In this document: positions 16,187 to 24,440 of the stretch, in pieces
Layout of the letters: the number at the start of each line of letters is the position of its first letter
Numbering within the stretch: position 1 is the stretch's first letter
NCBI GenBank assembly: GCA_016192145.1
Contig: JACPUT010000002.1
Coordinates: forward strand, 558,001-622,000
Length of the DNA: 64,000 nucleotides
From: Acidobacteriota bacterium
GTDB lineage: Bacteria; Acidobacteriota; Holophagae; Holophagales; Holophagaceae
Reading direction: 5' to 3'
Notes under the pieces: model-generated
The model's database searches: none
What the model saw: the letters and a program-made list of their open reading frames with translations, nothing else
Told to the model about the DNA's origin: nothing
Made by a program: the position numbers and the translations under genes

Positions 16187-17884
16187 ATGCGTGCCCTTGA
16201 AGCCATTCCATCGCCGGCCCAGCGTCGGTGGATCATTACCTTATGCCTGGTGCCCTTCGCACTGCTCTGCATCTGGTCCGCCGTCCTGATCCCCAGCACG
16301 AGGGCAGTTCATCACGAGATGGATCATTGCACGGCATGGAACCAAGAAATCGGGAGGCATAGGGATGTCTTCGAATCCCTTCATGCCCGAGCTTCATCCC
16401 TCTTGACCGCTCCCAATGTAGGCATCGAAGCGGCGGGCTTAGATGCAGCCTTCGCCGCCTTCGAACGATCCCGGGAAACCCTAGGGCAAAAAACCCATGG
16501 GGAGCCCGACCCGTCCTTAGCGGCAGTAGATCAAGCCGTGAGGGAATATGGCCGCCAGATGAACCTAGCCCGGGAAGAAGCTCTGGATTGGTTCCGCGCC
16601 TCCCCAGGAATCCAGAATGATGCGGCTCTTTCCGCCGCCCGCGAGGCCTTCGCCCACCTCGACCACCGTCGGCTCGATGTACTTGGGGCTTTCCAGGCAC
16701 TTGAGCGACGGCACCGAGCCCGCTTGGAAGGGGCCATCCAAGCCAACCAGCGAAACACCGCCCGGCTCTCCTGGTTTGCAGCGGTAGCCCTCCTCATCTC
16801 GCTTGGATTTGGGGCAGCCGCCACCTCGGCCTTATGGCTCAAACACAAGAGCGAATCCGCATCCCATTTCGCCCAGACCCTGGTGGATACCCTCCCCGAG
16901 GGCCTATTGGCCTGGGGAAGGAATGGGATCGTGCTCAGGGCAAACGCCGCTTTGGCCCGGATGACGGGGCACTCGGCCCAGGTCCTGGTTCCCGGCATCC
17001 TCGTAGACCGGATCCTTCCCTTGGATGTCCGCCGACAACTAGAGAAGGCAGATCCAGGAGGGCGTATCTCGTTCAATCTCAGCCATGCCGCAGGCCGCAT
17101 GTTGGCCGTGGAGGCCTCGATGGGCATCCTCCACGCCTCCGAGGGGTCCATTCATATCGCCGTGTTCCGTGATATTTCGAGGTCCACGGAGGCCGAGCGT
17201 CGACTCCTTGAAAACCGGAGGATGGCGGAGTTGGGCGAGAACATGGCCGGGTTTAGCCGGGATCTTCAACGCGTCTTCCACCCTGTCCTCCTCTCCATGG
17301 AGATGCTAAAACGCCCGGAGGGTGGTGGAGATTCGGGAAATCCCACTTGGGCTCAACTGGAACGAAGCGTTCAAGCCACCGCAGAACTCCTGGGCCAGAT
17401 CGTCAAGTTCGCGAATCAAGACCTGCACCCAGAACGGACCTCGACCTTTGACATGAACGCTTGCGTTCAAGAAGTGGTCGAGTCCTTTCAGGATCAGGGT
17501 ACCCCCATGGGCCGCCTGGACCTGGACCTCGCGAGCATCCCGGCCATGGTGGGTGGGCCCAGGGAGCGGTTCAAAGCCAGCCTGGAGCTGCTGATTCAAC
17601 GGGCCCTTGATGCCACGGGCGGTGGTCCGGCGGTAAAAATTCGAACCTGGGATGAGGACGGATTCAATTGCCTCGAGATTTTGGATTCGGGGGATTGCAT
17701 CCCAGCCTCCCAGATCCAGCACGTGTTCGAGCCCGTCTACCTCTCTACGCCGAACCCTTCGGAAAGCGCTTTCGCCCTCTTCAACGTGGCTTCCACCATC
17801 CAGGGAATGGGCGGGCAGATCCAAGCAGAACGCCGTGATGGTGGGTGGACCCGCTTCCTGATCTCCATACCCCAAGGGTGGTAG
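16187..17884 (+). CDS. PAS sensor kinase homologue that lacks the phospho-accepting histidine
   Basis: 565 residues; ATG 16187 follows AAGGAGG. Membrane spans near 15-35 and 194-218 enclose a helical extracytoplasmic domain. A PAS domain follows (about 228-335, with EGLLAWGRNGIVLRANAALA). The region matching the kinase H box reads ELGENMAGFSRDLQRVF; the usual His is Arg358. The ATPase part is also poor: LLIQRALDATGG for the N box and ILDSGDCIP for G1, and no clear G2. It is therefore unlikely to autophosphorylate and may be a sensor that works by protein contact. The frame is intact, so it looks maintained rather than decayed. Confidence 0.72.
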   Translation: MRALEAIPSPAQRRWIITLCLVPFALLCIWSAVLIPSTRAVHHEMDHCTAWNQEIGRHRDVFESLHARASSLLTAPNVGIEAAGLDAAFAAFERSRETLGQKTHGEPDPSLAAVDQAVREYGRQMNLAREEALDWFRASPGIQNDAALSAAREAFAHLDHRRLDVLGAFQALERRHRARLEGAIQANQRNTARLSWFAAVALLISLGFGAAATSALWLKHKSESASHFAQTLVDTLPEGLLAWGRNGIVLRANAALARMTGHSAQVLVPGILVDRILPLDVRRQLEKADPGGRISFNLSHAAGRMLAVEASMGILHASEGSIHIAVFRDISRSTEAERRLLENRRMAELGENMAGFSRDLQRVFHPVLLSMEMLKRPEGGGDSGNPTWAQLERSVQATAELLGQIVKFANQDLHPERTSTFDMNACVQEVVESFQDQGTPMGRLDLDLASIPAMVGGPRERFKASLELLIQRALDATGGGPAVKIRTWDEDGFNCLEILDSGDCIPASQIQHVFEPVYLSTPNPSESAFALFNVASTIQGMGGQIQAERRDGGWTRFLISIPQGW

Positions 17885-17886
17885 CC

Positions 17887-18213
17887 ATGGCTGCGAGCAA
17901 GGCCCGACCCTCTGACCATTATCCTCCGAAGAAGGCGCCCAAACGACACTTTGGAAACCTGATGATGCCCCGGATGGCGCATCCACCCGGTTCCATCCCC
18001 CTCGAGTACGAAACTCATTCGGATGTTCGGAGCCGACGGCTGGCCCTGCTTCTCATCGCCATCGCGGGGGGAGTGGTTTTGTGCGGGCTCCTAGCCCTGG
18101 CGTTTCGCAAAAAACCGAAGGTGCATAAGGGTCACGTACCGACTTGCGTCAGCAACCCCAGTCTTGCCAAACCGACTCCAACCCCCGAGCGAGATAAAGC
18201 TCATTCCAAGTGA
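17887..18213 (+). CDS. Small membrane protein, unknown
   Basis: 108 residues from ATG 17887, 3 bp after the preceding stop. Basic N-terminal half, then one span (RLALLLIAIAGGVVLCGLLAL), then KKPKVHKGHVPTC and a polar tail. No family recognised. It is probably co-translated with the degenerate kinase, since the spacing is minimal. Confidence 0.5.
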   Translation: MAASKARPSDHYPPKKAPKRHFGNLMMPRMAHPPGSIPLEYETHSDVRSRRLALLLIAIAGGVVLCGLLALAFRKKPKVHKGHVPTCVSNPSLAKPTPTPERDKAHSK

Positions 18214-18285
18214 GCGCTCCATCGCCCTGGCGACGGATATTCCCTCGCGACCGCCGTGCCCCACCCAGCATTAGGAGGGACCTCG

Positions 18286-18759
18286 ATGGCTGACACCCTC
18301 TTTCTTGAGGTCCTCACGCCCGAGAAGAAGGTGTTCTGTGGGCATGTCTCCGAGGTGCGCTTCACCACCCGACATCGGGGTCAATACGGCATACTCCCCG
18401 GGCATACGCCCTTGTACACACTCATCGGAAGTGGGCTTTTGCTTTTTTCGATCCACGGGAAGGAGCACTGGATGGCCCTATTCGGAGGTATCGCAGAGGT
18501 TCGCGGTGATCGCGTTGCGATCTTGGCCCGTGAGTCTGAAATCGTCGATTCGTTGGACATTGATGCCATCCGGTCCCAGAAGCAGATGGCTGAAAAGGCG
18601 CTACGAGAGGCTCGATCCGAACACGACATGGCCCTGGCTCAAGTGGCGATTGAACGATCTTTGGTGCGTATGGAATCCCTGGATCTCGCGAGACTGCTCG
18701 GGACTCCAAACCAGCCCCGATGCCCGGAATGCGGTTGTGAACCCTGCACGTGCTACTGA
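18286..18759 (+). CDS. Orphan ATP synthase epsilon-subunit homologue with a Cys-rich tail
   Basis: 157 residues from ATG 18286 (AGGAGGG upstream). The N-terminal beta domain is clear: LFLEVLTPEKKVFCGHVSEV, GQYGILPGHTPLYTLIGSG and FGGIAEVRGDRVAILAR, then two C-terminal helices. This is the AtpC fold that sits on the F1 rotor. No other ATP synthase gene is present; the chromosome should carry the real operon. About 20 residues are added at the end, RCPECGCEPCTCY, with five cysteines not found in normal AtpC. In this metal block it may be a metal-responsive brake on F1 or a reused fold; this is inference. Confidence 0.82.
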   Translation: MADTLFLEVLTPEKKVFCGHVSEVRFTTRHRGQYGILPGHTPLYTLIGSGLLLFSIHGKEHWMALFGGIAEVRGDRVAILARESEIVDSLDIDAIRSQKQMAEKALREARSEHDMALAQVAIERSLVRMESLDLARLLGTPNQPRCPECGCEPCTCY

Positions 18760-18805
18760 GGTTTGGCGCTCTAATCGTGCGGGCGCGGTATCAATCCGAT
18801 TCCAG

Positions 18806-19480
18806 CTAAATGCCGAGACCCCCTTTCAAGGCTTTGAAGAGCCCCAACGATCCATACACCGTGGCCACTCGGTGGGTCTCTTCGACAGCCAGGAATCCAG
18901 CCTTCCGGATAGCGGTAGGAAGAAGCCCGCGAACGTGGTCCTCCGTGGACTCGAATCCATCCAGAAATTGAACGGATAGGAATGCCAAGCGCATCGGCAG
19001 GTTTTGGGCCTTCGTCCAATCGACGATGTGCAGTTCTCCCCCCGGCCGGAGAAGGGACCACGCGCTTCGCAGCGCCTCGGCCTTGGCCAGAGGGGGGAGG
19101 TGGTGAAGCATCAGGCTGGATAGCACCCGATCGAAGGATTGGGGCTCGAAGGGAGCGTCCTGGGCCAATCCTCTGACGAATCTCAGGTCCATCCCCAATT
19201 TAGCCGCCTTGGCCTTGGCAAGATCCAAGGCCCGGGGATCCGCGTCGAGGCCCGATATGGTGGCTTCGGGGACCGCCTGTTTGATGAGTAGGGTCAGCGT
19301 GCCCGTCCCGCACCCAAGATCCAACACCCGGTGATCCGGCTGGATATCGGCCTGCGCGACAAGTCTCCGCTTGATGGCATCCTCGGGGAGGGTGAATCGG
19401 AGGAGAGAATCGTAAAGGTTCGTGAGCCTGTGGAAGCGAAGAGCCGGAATGAAATCTCTTTCTGACGGGGTTGTAGCCAT
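18806..19480 (-). CDS. Class I SAM-dependent methyltransferase
   Basis: 224 residues. Motif I is VLDLGCGTGTLTLLI, followed by GLDADPRALDLAKAKA, then LSSLMLHHLPPLAKAEAL and LLRPGGELHIVDW, the UbiE/ArsM-like small-molecule methyltransferase pattern. No extra cysteines typical of arsenite methyltransferase (ArsM) are present, so the substrate is unknown. Transcribed leftward after an AraC-type regulator and a possible nuclease; probably one operon with a 58-bp gap. Confidence 0.85.
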   Translation of the reverse strand: MATTPSERDFIPALRFHRLTNLYDSLLRFTLPEDAIKRRLVAQADIQPDHRVLDLGCGTGTLTLLIKQAVPEATISGLDADPRALDLAKAKAAKLGMDLRFVRGLAQDAPFEPQSFDRVLSSLMLHHLPPLAKAEALRSAWSLLRPGGELHIVDWTKAQNLPMRLAFLSVQFLDGFESTEDHVRGLLPTAIRKAGFLAVEETHRVATVYGSLGLFKALKGGLGI

Positions 19481-19538
19481 GGATGCCTCTCCGACCCCAT
19501 GTTGCCGTTTCGAGGTGAACGGCGCTTGAATGAACTGG

Positions 19539-20339
19539 CTACAGGCCGCCTTGTGAATCCGAGAACTGGGACTGAATCAATCGGCTCGAACGGATCAGTT
19601 CGATGGGCGAGATCCCGAACATTCGTTTGAAACTTCGCGAGAAATGGGCTGAATCCGAGAAGCCCGCGTGGTGGGCCGCTGTCGTGAGATTCATTCCTTC
19701 TGAAAGATGGCGAAGGGCCCCTTGGAGGCGAAGCCAAAGGCCGTAGGATCGGAAGGGGAGGCCCACGTTTTCGCTGAAGAGGTGGCCCAAACGGCTGGGA
19801 GAGAGCTGAACCGCCTTCGCGAGCGCCTCCAAAGACCTGGGATCCCGCTTCATCAAGACCAAGGCTTTGCGGACCCTGGGATCGAGGAAGGGCGGCGGGC
19901 TCGCGATCGGGATGAGTACCCTAAGAGTCGCTTCCATCAGGCCCTTCGCCAGGTGCTCGTCCGTTCCTGCCATCGCTGCCTTGAACAATAGCGGCGTAAG
20001 ATCCTTGAGCAAATCCGCGGGCCAGCAACGGTGTAATTGCCCTTCCCAGGTCCCAGCCAACTGGCGCGCTGGGCCCGATTCCGGATCAAGGTACAGGATC
20101 GCCAGAGGCCCCCCAGAGGTCTCCATTTGGTGCACCACGTCGGGAGGTATCGCAATCGCACCGGTCACGGAGACTTCAACTCCCGCAACACGGAGACCCA
20201 CGGGACCGGCCAACGCCACGGCGATCTGCACCGCGTGGTGGGCGTGAGGCGCGGTATCCGCCGCGAATCCAAGGGAAAGGGCCCATCCTTCCCCGAGGAA
20301 TACCTGGCCGGTCCAGTTGGCCTTGGGGCTCGATCCCAT
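19539..20339 (-). CDS. AraC-family transcriptional regulator
   Basis: 266 residues from ATG 20339 (MGSSPKANW), 7 bp after the upstream gene's stop. N-terminal cupin-like region (HAHHAVQIAVALAGPVGLRV) and C-terminal double helix-turn-helix: SLEALAKAVQLSPSRLGHLF and LTTAAHHAGFSDSAHFSRSF followed by RMFGISPIELI. The latter is the AraC signature. The His-rich cupin start could bind a metal or small ligand. It probably controls its own operon with the methyltransferase. Confidence 0.88.
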   Translation of the reverse strand: MGSSPKANWTGQVFLGEGWALSLGFAADTAPHAHHAVQIAVALAGPVGLRVAGVEVSVTGAIAIPPDVVHQMETSGGPLAILYLDPESGPARQLAGTWEGQLHRCWPADLLKDLTPLLFKAAMAGTDEHLAKGLMEATLRVLIPIASPPPFLDPRVRKALVLMKRDPRSLEALAKAVQLSPSRLGHLFSENVGLPFRSYGLWLRLQGALRHLSEGMNLTTAAHHAGFSDSAHFSRSFKRMFGISPIELIRSSRLIQSQFSDSQGGL

Positions 20340-20346
20340 GGGGTCC

Positions 20347-21603
20347 TCACACCGCCTTGGCGATTTTGGCGATTGCCTCAGGCGTCGCGCCGAATCGGCA
20401 GAGGGCCTCGCAGTGCGTCTCCAGGTCCGAGAAGACCAGCAGGGCCGGACGGAGGGCGAGATCCCGGAAGGAAGGGCGGGATAGCTGGGCCCTGACCTCC
20501 CCCTCTCGGCCATCCGGCGCCACCAAATAGAGCGAGAGACCTCCTGGACGGAGAGAAAGGCTGAGATCGAGCAATCTCAGGATGCCGGAATAGATGGAAG
20601 TACTCTTCTCCACCTCAAAGGCGGCCACGACTTTCCCTTCCCTGAGCCAAAGCACGTCGATCAGTTCCACGGTGCTGCGAACCTCAGCCGGCAGGGCGGC
20701 CAGGGGAAGAGTTGCCAACGCCCCTTCGCTGAGTGTGCCTCCATGGCAATTCACTTGGGTTCGATCATTCTTGGCCACCCAAACATCGCAACCCAGGCAC
20801 CGGCCAATTTTCAAAAGATGAGCCTGCATCCTGGAGTGAAGGGACGCTTCCTTCGCATCCGCCAGCACCTCCTCATGTCGCCTGCGAAGAGTCTTCTCCA
20901 ACCTCTGGGCCTCGAACGAGAGCGCCCGATCGACATTCCCCTCGAAGGCGATTTTCCCGATGCCCACATCGAAGAGCAGTCCCCCGAGGGCACCCAAATC
21001 TTTGGATAGAAGGGCGGCAAATTGAGAGTTAAGTGCGAGCACGCCTTCGCGCATGCGCAGGTAGTCCTCCCAAGAACCGAGCTTCAGCTTGGAACCTGTG
21101 ACCGCGTTGTACCCCTGAAGGATGGCCGTATTGAAGGGCGGAACGAGGGAGGGGTGAAGAAAGTAGAGGATGTTGGCCGCCGCAGGTCCCAAACCCTTGA
21201 TTCCAGCGAGATGGATGCGGGCGATCGCAGCAAGGATCTGTTCCTCCCGAGTGGCCTTTAAACATTCATCCAGGAGGCGGCCAAAAGCGATTTGGTTCTC
21301 CCGATGCTCGTAGATGTCAGGGATTCGAAGCTTTGGCTTCCAATAGAAGGCGTGGGCCGCCCCCTCAAACACCTGCTTCTGCTCCGTAATGGCCGTCAGG
21401 ACCACTTCCAGACTCGAGCCTCGGAAGTCCGCCGGGAACGTGCCTTGCTGGATGTCCTCCACCACCTGTTGGACACCCCGACGAATCGTCCGGAATGCCT
21501 TCAGGCGATCCTCTCCAAGGAACCATGTGTGGTAGACGGACTCCGCGTCAGTCCGATAGCGGTGGATCAATGCGTCCAGGCTGATAGGCGCCATCGTGGT
21601 CAT
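20347..21603 (-). CDS. Possible PD-(D/E)XK-type nuclease, unknown role
   Basis: 418 residues from ATG 21603 (GGGGGAG upstream). The middle has IHLAGIKGLGPAAANILYFL, a helix-hairpin-helix-like DNA contact. The C-terminal part carries VELIDVLWLREGKVVAAFEV followed at once by EKSTS, a pattern like a restriction-type catalytic core (D then ExE/K). The last third looks like alpha/beta folding (LYLVAPDGREGEVRAQL). This suggests a DNA-acting enzyme, perhaps a defence nuclease, but no DNA methyltransferase partner is present; the nearby methyltransferase is of the small-molecule type. The family assignment is tentative. Confidence 0.5.
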   Translation of the reverse strand: MTTMAPISLDALIHRYRTDAESVYHTWFLGEDRLKAFRTIRRGVQQVVEDIQQGTFPADFRGSSLEVVLTAITEQKQVFEGAAHAFYWKPKLRIPDIYEHRENQIAFGRLLDECLKATREEQILAAIARIHLAGIKGLGPAAANILYFLHPSLVPPFNTAILQGYNAVTGSKLKLGSWEDYLRMREGVLALNSQFAALLSKDLGALGGLLFDVGIGKIAFEGNVDRALSFEAQRLEKTLRRRHEEVLADAKEASLHSRMQAHLLKIGRCLGCDVWVAKNDRTQVNCHGGTLSEGALATLPLAALPAEVRSTVELIDVLWLREGKVVAAFEVEKSTSIYSGILRLLDLSLSLRPGGLSLYLVAPDGREGEVRAQLSRPSFRDLALRPALLVFSDLETHCEALCRFGATPEAIAKIAKAV

Positions 21604-21699
21604 CGGGACTCCCCCTACTGAGCCTAACGAACATGCAACCAGCCGCCATTTCTCCTCTTGGAGGAGGATGGGGCAAAAGTAGTAGACCCACCCCTTGAG

Positions 21700-21717
21700 C
21701 TTGTACCTGGGTATAAG
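21700..21717. promoter_or_regulatory. MerR-type operator
   Basis: CTTGTACC-TG-GGTATAAG is an imperfect 18-bp palindrome (one mismatch) centred 37 bp before the merR-like start. A TTGAGC box (21695..21700) and TAACCT (21721..21726) are 20 bp apart, the long spacing usual for MerR-controlled promoters. It lies between two divergent genes and would control the rightward one. Confidence 0.62.
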
Positions 21718-21744
21718 CCTTAACCTTTTCTCAAGGAGGGGGTC

Positions 21745-22209
21745 ATGAGCCAAACACACCTGAAGATCGGCGAACTGGCCAAGGCCTGCGGGGTGAGCGA
21801 CCAGGCGGTGCGGCTCTATGAGCGGCTGGGACTACTGAAGCCCGTCGCCAAGACTTCCAAGGGTTACCGCCTCTATGACGCGGCCTCGGTGGAGGCCCTG
21901 CGCTTCATCAAGCAGGCCCAGCGAAGCGGCTTCACCCTGGAAGAGATCGGGGCTCTGCTCCACACGGACATCCGGGACGAGGGAGCCTGCGCCGCCGTGA
22001 AGGCCCTGCTTGACCGGAAGCTCTACGCCCTGACGGAGCGGTTGGTGGAACTCCAGGGGGTAAAAGATGTCCTCCACGGCCTGCGCCAGGCTTGCGACGG
22101 GGAGCCGGGGCCCGTGTGTCCGGCCTTCCTGAGGCTCTGCACGCCCCACTGCGCCGTTCCAGATCCCAACGGGGCACGTCTCCTCCATGAGGTGAACCAT
22201 GAGGATTGA
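21745..22209 (+). CDS. MerR-family metal-responsive regulator
   Basis: 154 residues from ATG 21745 (AAGGAGGGGG upstream). Winged-helix start LKIGELAKACGVSDQAVRLY followed by ERLGLLKP, then the coiled-coil dimer helix. The metal-loop region has Cys residues (GACAAVK, then CPAFLRLCTPHC). The extra C-terminal cysteines resemble mercury/lead/cadmium sensors. Overlaps the fusion transporter gene by 11 bp, so it controls that gene and itself through the operator at 21700. Confidence 0.87.
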   Translation: MSQTHLKIGELAKACGVSDQAVRLYERLGLLKPVAKTSKGYRLYDAASVEALRFIKQAQRSGFTLEEIGALLHTDIRDEGACAAVKALLDRKLYALTERLVELQGVKDVLHGLRQACDGEPGPVCPAFLRLCTPHCAVPDPNGARLLHEVNHED

Positions 22210-23686
22210 ATTGCTCATCTTCGAGGGCTGCCCCAACCGTGAACCGGCCCGGGTTCTGTTCCAGGAGGCCATGGCCGCCCTGGGCATCGCCGGGGAGGTC
22301 CAGGAGATCCAGGTGGATTCCCTGGATAAGGCCCGGGCCCTCCGCTTTCCCGGCTCCCCCACCCTGCGGGTGGACGGGGAGGATGTGGCGCCTCTTCCGG
22401 AAAGCTTCGAGCCGGCGCTCGGATGCCGGAGCTATGTGGTCCAGGGGCGCCGCCAGGGCCTGCCTGACCCGGCGCAAGTCTTTTCGGCCCTGCGCAGCGC
22501 CCAGGACGCCGAGGCCCACAGCTGCTGCACCCCCCTGGCCAAGCCCAAGGCAGCCTCCGCCTGTCCGGCCTGCGGGACGGAGGGCAAGCCCGTGAAGCCG
22601 GTCACCCTCCGCGCGCTCCTCCAGTCCCATCTACAAGGGGCGGTTCGGGACGAGGTATACCGCTTCTGCGCGCACCCCGACTGCGCCCTCGTGTACTTCA
22701 GCGCGGGAGGGGATCAGACCTTCGCCCGGGCCGACCTCACGGTGCGCGTAGGCGTGAAGGAACGGAGCGAACCGCGCCCCCTCTGCTACTGCTTCGGCCA
22801 CAGCGCGGAGAGCATGCGGGAGGAGTGGAGCCGCACCGGGAAGAGCACCGTCCTGGAGGCCATCAAGGCCGAGGTCAAGGCCGGGACCTGCCATTGCGAG
22901 GTGACCAACCCCGGCGGCGGCTGCTGCCTGGGGGACATCACCAAGGCGGTGAAGGCCCTGACGACGGAGCCCGCCTCCCCCGTTCCTGCCCATGACTGCT
23001 GCCCGCCCCAGGGACCTCAGACCGGGGCGTGCCCCACCAACCCCCTGGACTTGAGCCCCAAGGCTGGACGCCGGACGGCCTTATCCGCCGTGCTGCTCGG
23101 CGTCGTGGCCTCCGCCTGTTGCTGGCTGCCCCTCGCCCTGGCGGGCCTGGGCGTGGCCACAGGCACCCTGGGCGCCAGGATCGCCTGGATCCGGCCCTGG
23201 GCGTTTGGCGCCCTAGCAGTGCTCATGGTCGGCGTAATCGGTTGGTGGGCGCTGAAGCGCTACGGCGGGCCCGGCGAGAAGGACAACTGTTGCACGGAAT
23301 CGCCACGCTTTCCCAAGCTGCCCGTCGTCATCCTGAGCCTCTCCTTCCTCGGGGCCGCGGCCGCGCCGAGCCTACTCCATCCGGGGCGGAACACCCCCCT
23401 CACGGCGGTCGCGCCGCCCGCACGTTCCGGAGGAATGCTCGTCGTGCTCTCTACCCCCCAGTTCGATTGCCCGCCCTGCGTCGGGACCCTTCCTCAGACC
23501 CTGGCAAAGACCCCCGGAGTGGCCTCCGTCCAGATGGACTTCGACAAGCGGGAAACCCGCATTGCCTTTCAGCCCGGCACCGCTGTGGACGCGGCCTTGG
23601 CGCGGTGGAAAAGGGAACTGGGATTCGAGGGGAAGGAGGTCCGGCGCGAGCCAATGGCAACCGATGGAACTACAGCGGTCCAATAG
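22199..23686 (+). CDS. Four-part fusion: thioredoxin-like, CopZ-like, MerT-like and MerP-like domains
   Basis: 495 residues. Residues 1-100 form a thioredoxin-like domain (LLIFEGCPNREPARVLF). Residues 121-252 match the N-terminal Zn/[2Fe-2S] domain of Archaeoglobus-type CopZ, with CPAC, RFCAHPDC, CYC, CHC and GCC cysteines. Residues 293-353 are a MerT-like membrane part (VASACCWLPLALAGLG). Residues 412-475 are a MerP/HMA-like module with FDCPPC. Together these could capture, reduce or relay and import soft metal (mercury or copper). No mercuric reductase gene is present. Each part has its key cysteines. The role in uptake or detoxification is inferred. Confidence 0.85.
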   Translation: MRIELLIFEGCPNREPARVLFQEAMAALGIAGEVQEIQVDSLDKARALRFPGSPTLRVDGEDVAPLPESFEPALGCRSYVVQGRRQGLPDPAQVFSALRSAQDAEAHSCCTPLAKPKAASACPACGTEGKPVKPVTLRALLQSHLQGAVRDEVYRFCAHPDCALVYFSAGGDQTFARADLTVRVGVKERSEPRPLCYCFGHSAESMREEWSRTGKSTVLEAIKAEVKAGTCHCEVTNPGGGCCLGDITKAVKALTTEPASPVPAHDCCPPQGPQTGACPTNPLDLSPKAGRRTALSAVLLGVVASACCWLPLALAGLGVATGTLGARIAWIRPWAFGALAVLMVGVIGWWALKRYGGPGEKDNCCTESPRFPKLPVVILSLSFLGAAAAPSLLHPGRNTPLTAVAPPARSGGMLVVLSTPQFDCPPCVGTLPQTLAKTPGVASVQMDFDKRETRIAFQPGTAVDAALARWKRELGFEGKEVRREPMATDGTTAVQ

Positions 23687-23737
23687 GGGCTTCGCTCATT
23701 ACCCACAGCGCTGCGTGGGGACCTGAAGACACCGGGA

Positions 23738-24000
23738 TCAGGCCTCTATCTCAACATTCGCCTCTAGGCCCAGTTCGAAGTGCCCGTAGGGATTGATGTG
23801 CTGGGCCAGGAGGGGGCTCGCCGAGTTCCCTGGGCGTCATTCGTTCGGATCCTCCCTCGCCCGCAAGCGCTCGCTGGAATGCCAGCGCTTTGATGTAGAC
23901 CAGGCTGAACTGGAGCAGGTGGAGGCAGGGCAGACCCCCATTTCCTGGTCTTCCCGCCGGTTTGTGAAGATTTCCGGCTCTTCCCCTTTGATCGAAATCA
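23738..24000 (-). pseudogene. tnpA: 3' remnant of a Tn3-family transposase
   Basis: On the minus strand, LLQFSLVYIKALAFQRALAG and RMTPREL are followed, after a frameshift, by LLAQHINPYGHFELGL and a stop at 23738..23740. This matches the end of one group of Tn3-family TnpA proteins (SLVYINTLMLQ...HVNPYGRFELDL). Only the last 80 or so codons remain. It sits right after the merR-fusion pair, so that cassette may have arrived on a Tn3-type transposon. The region 23687..24013 holds no other gene. Confidence 0.6.
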
Positions 24001-24013
24001 CCAGAAAGACGCG

Positions 24014-24041
24014 TTGACGGGGGTATAAAATTCATTACACT
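24014..24041 (+). promoter_or_regulatory. Promoter of the arsR-led czc operon
   Basis: TTGACG (24014..24019) and TACACT (24036..24041) separated by 16 bp, just upstream of the first gene. The near-palindrome around CATGTATCCATATGG (24046..24060) overlaps the start region and could be the ArsR operator. Confidence 0.5.
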
Positions 24042-24056
24042 CCTTCATGTATCCAT

Positions 24057-24440
24057 ATGGCCGCTATGCCCCCACGAAAGCCCATCGCTTGCTCCCCGAA
24101 GGCGCCCCTCACTGAGCGCCCGCTGCTTAGCGCTCCTAAGGCGACCGAGCTGGCGCGCATCTTCGACGTCCTTGGCTCGGATACGCGTCTACGCCTGCTT
24201 CACGCCCTGATCTTAAAGGGTGATCCTTGCATGACGGATCTTGCAGATGCCGTGGGCATGAAGCCCCAGGCCGTCTCCAACCAGCTGCGCCGATTGGTGG
24301 ACATGGGGATCCTCGATACGCGGCGCCATGGGAACCACGTCCACTACCGCATCGTGGACCCCTGCATCGCCAAGCTGATGTACCACGGCCTGTGCCTCCA
24401 TGAAGAAACCCAAGCTCACGCCCATGTGAGTGCCGGATGA
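24057..24440 (+). CDS. ArsR/SmtB-family metal-responsive repressor
   Basis: 127 residues (ATG 24057, or 24066). Winged helix-turn-helix: IFDVLGSDTRLRLLHALILK, then MTDLADAVGMKPQAVSNQLR and ILDTRRHGNHVHYRI. A Cys lies before the recognition helix (GDPCMTD) and at the end (DPCIAKLMYHGLCLHEETQA), plus His; this resembles the Cd/Pb sensor CmtR/CadC-like layouts. It probably represses the operon running to 33139 and is released by Zn, Cd or Pb. Overlaps the next gene by 4 bp. Confidence 0.88.
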   Translation: MAAMPPRKPIACSPKAPLTERPLLSAPKATELARIFDVLGSDTRLRLLHALILKGDPCMTDLADAVGMKPQAVSNQLRRLVDMGILDTRRHGNHVHYRIVDPCIAKLMYHGLCLHEETQAHAHVSAG

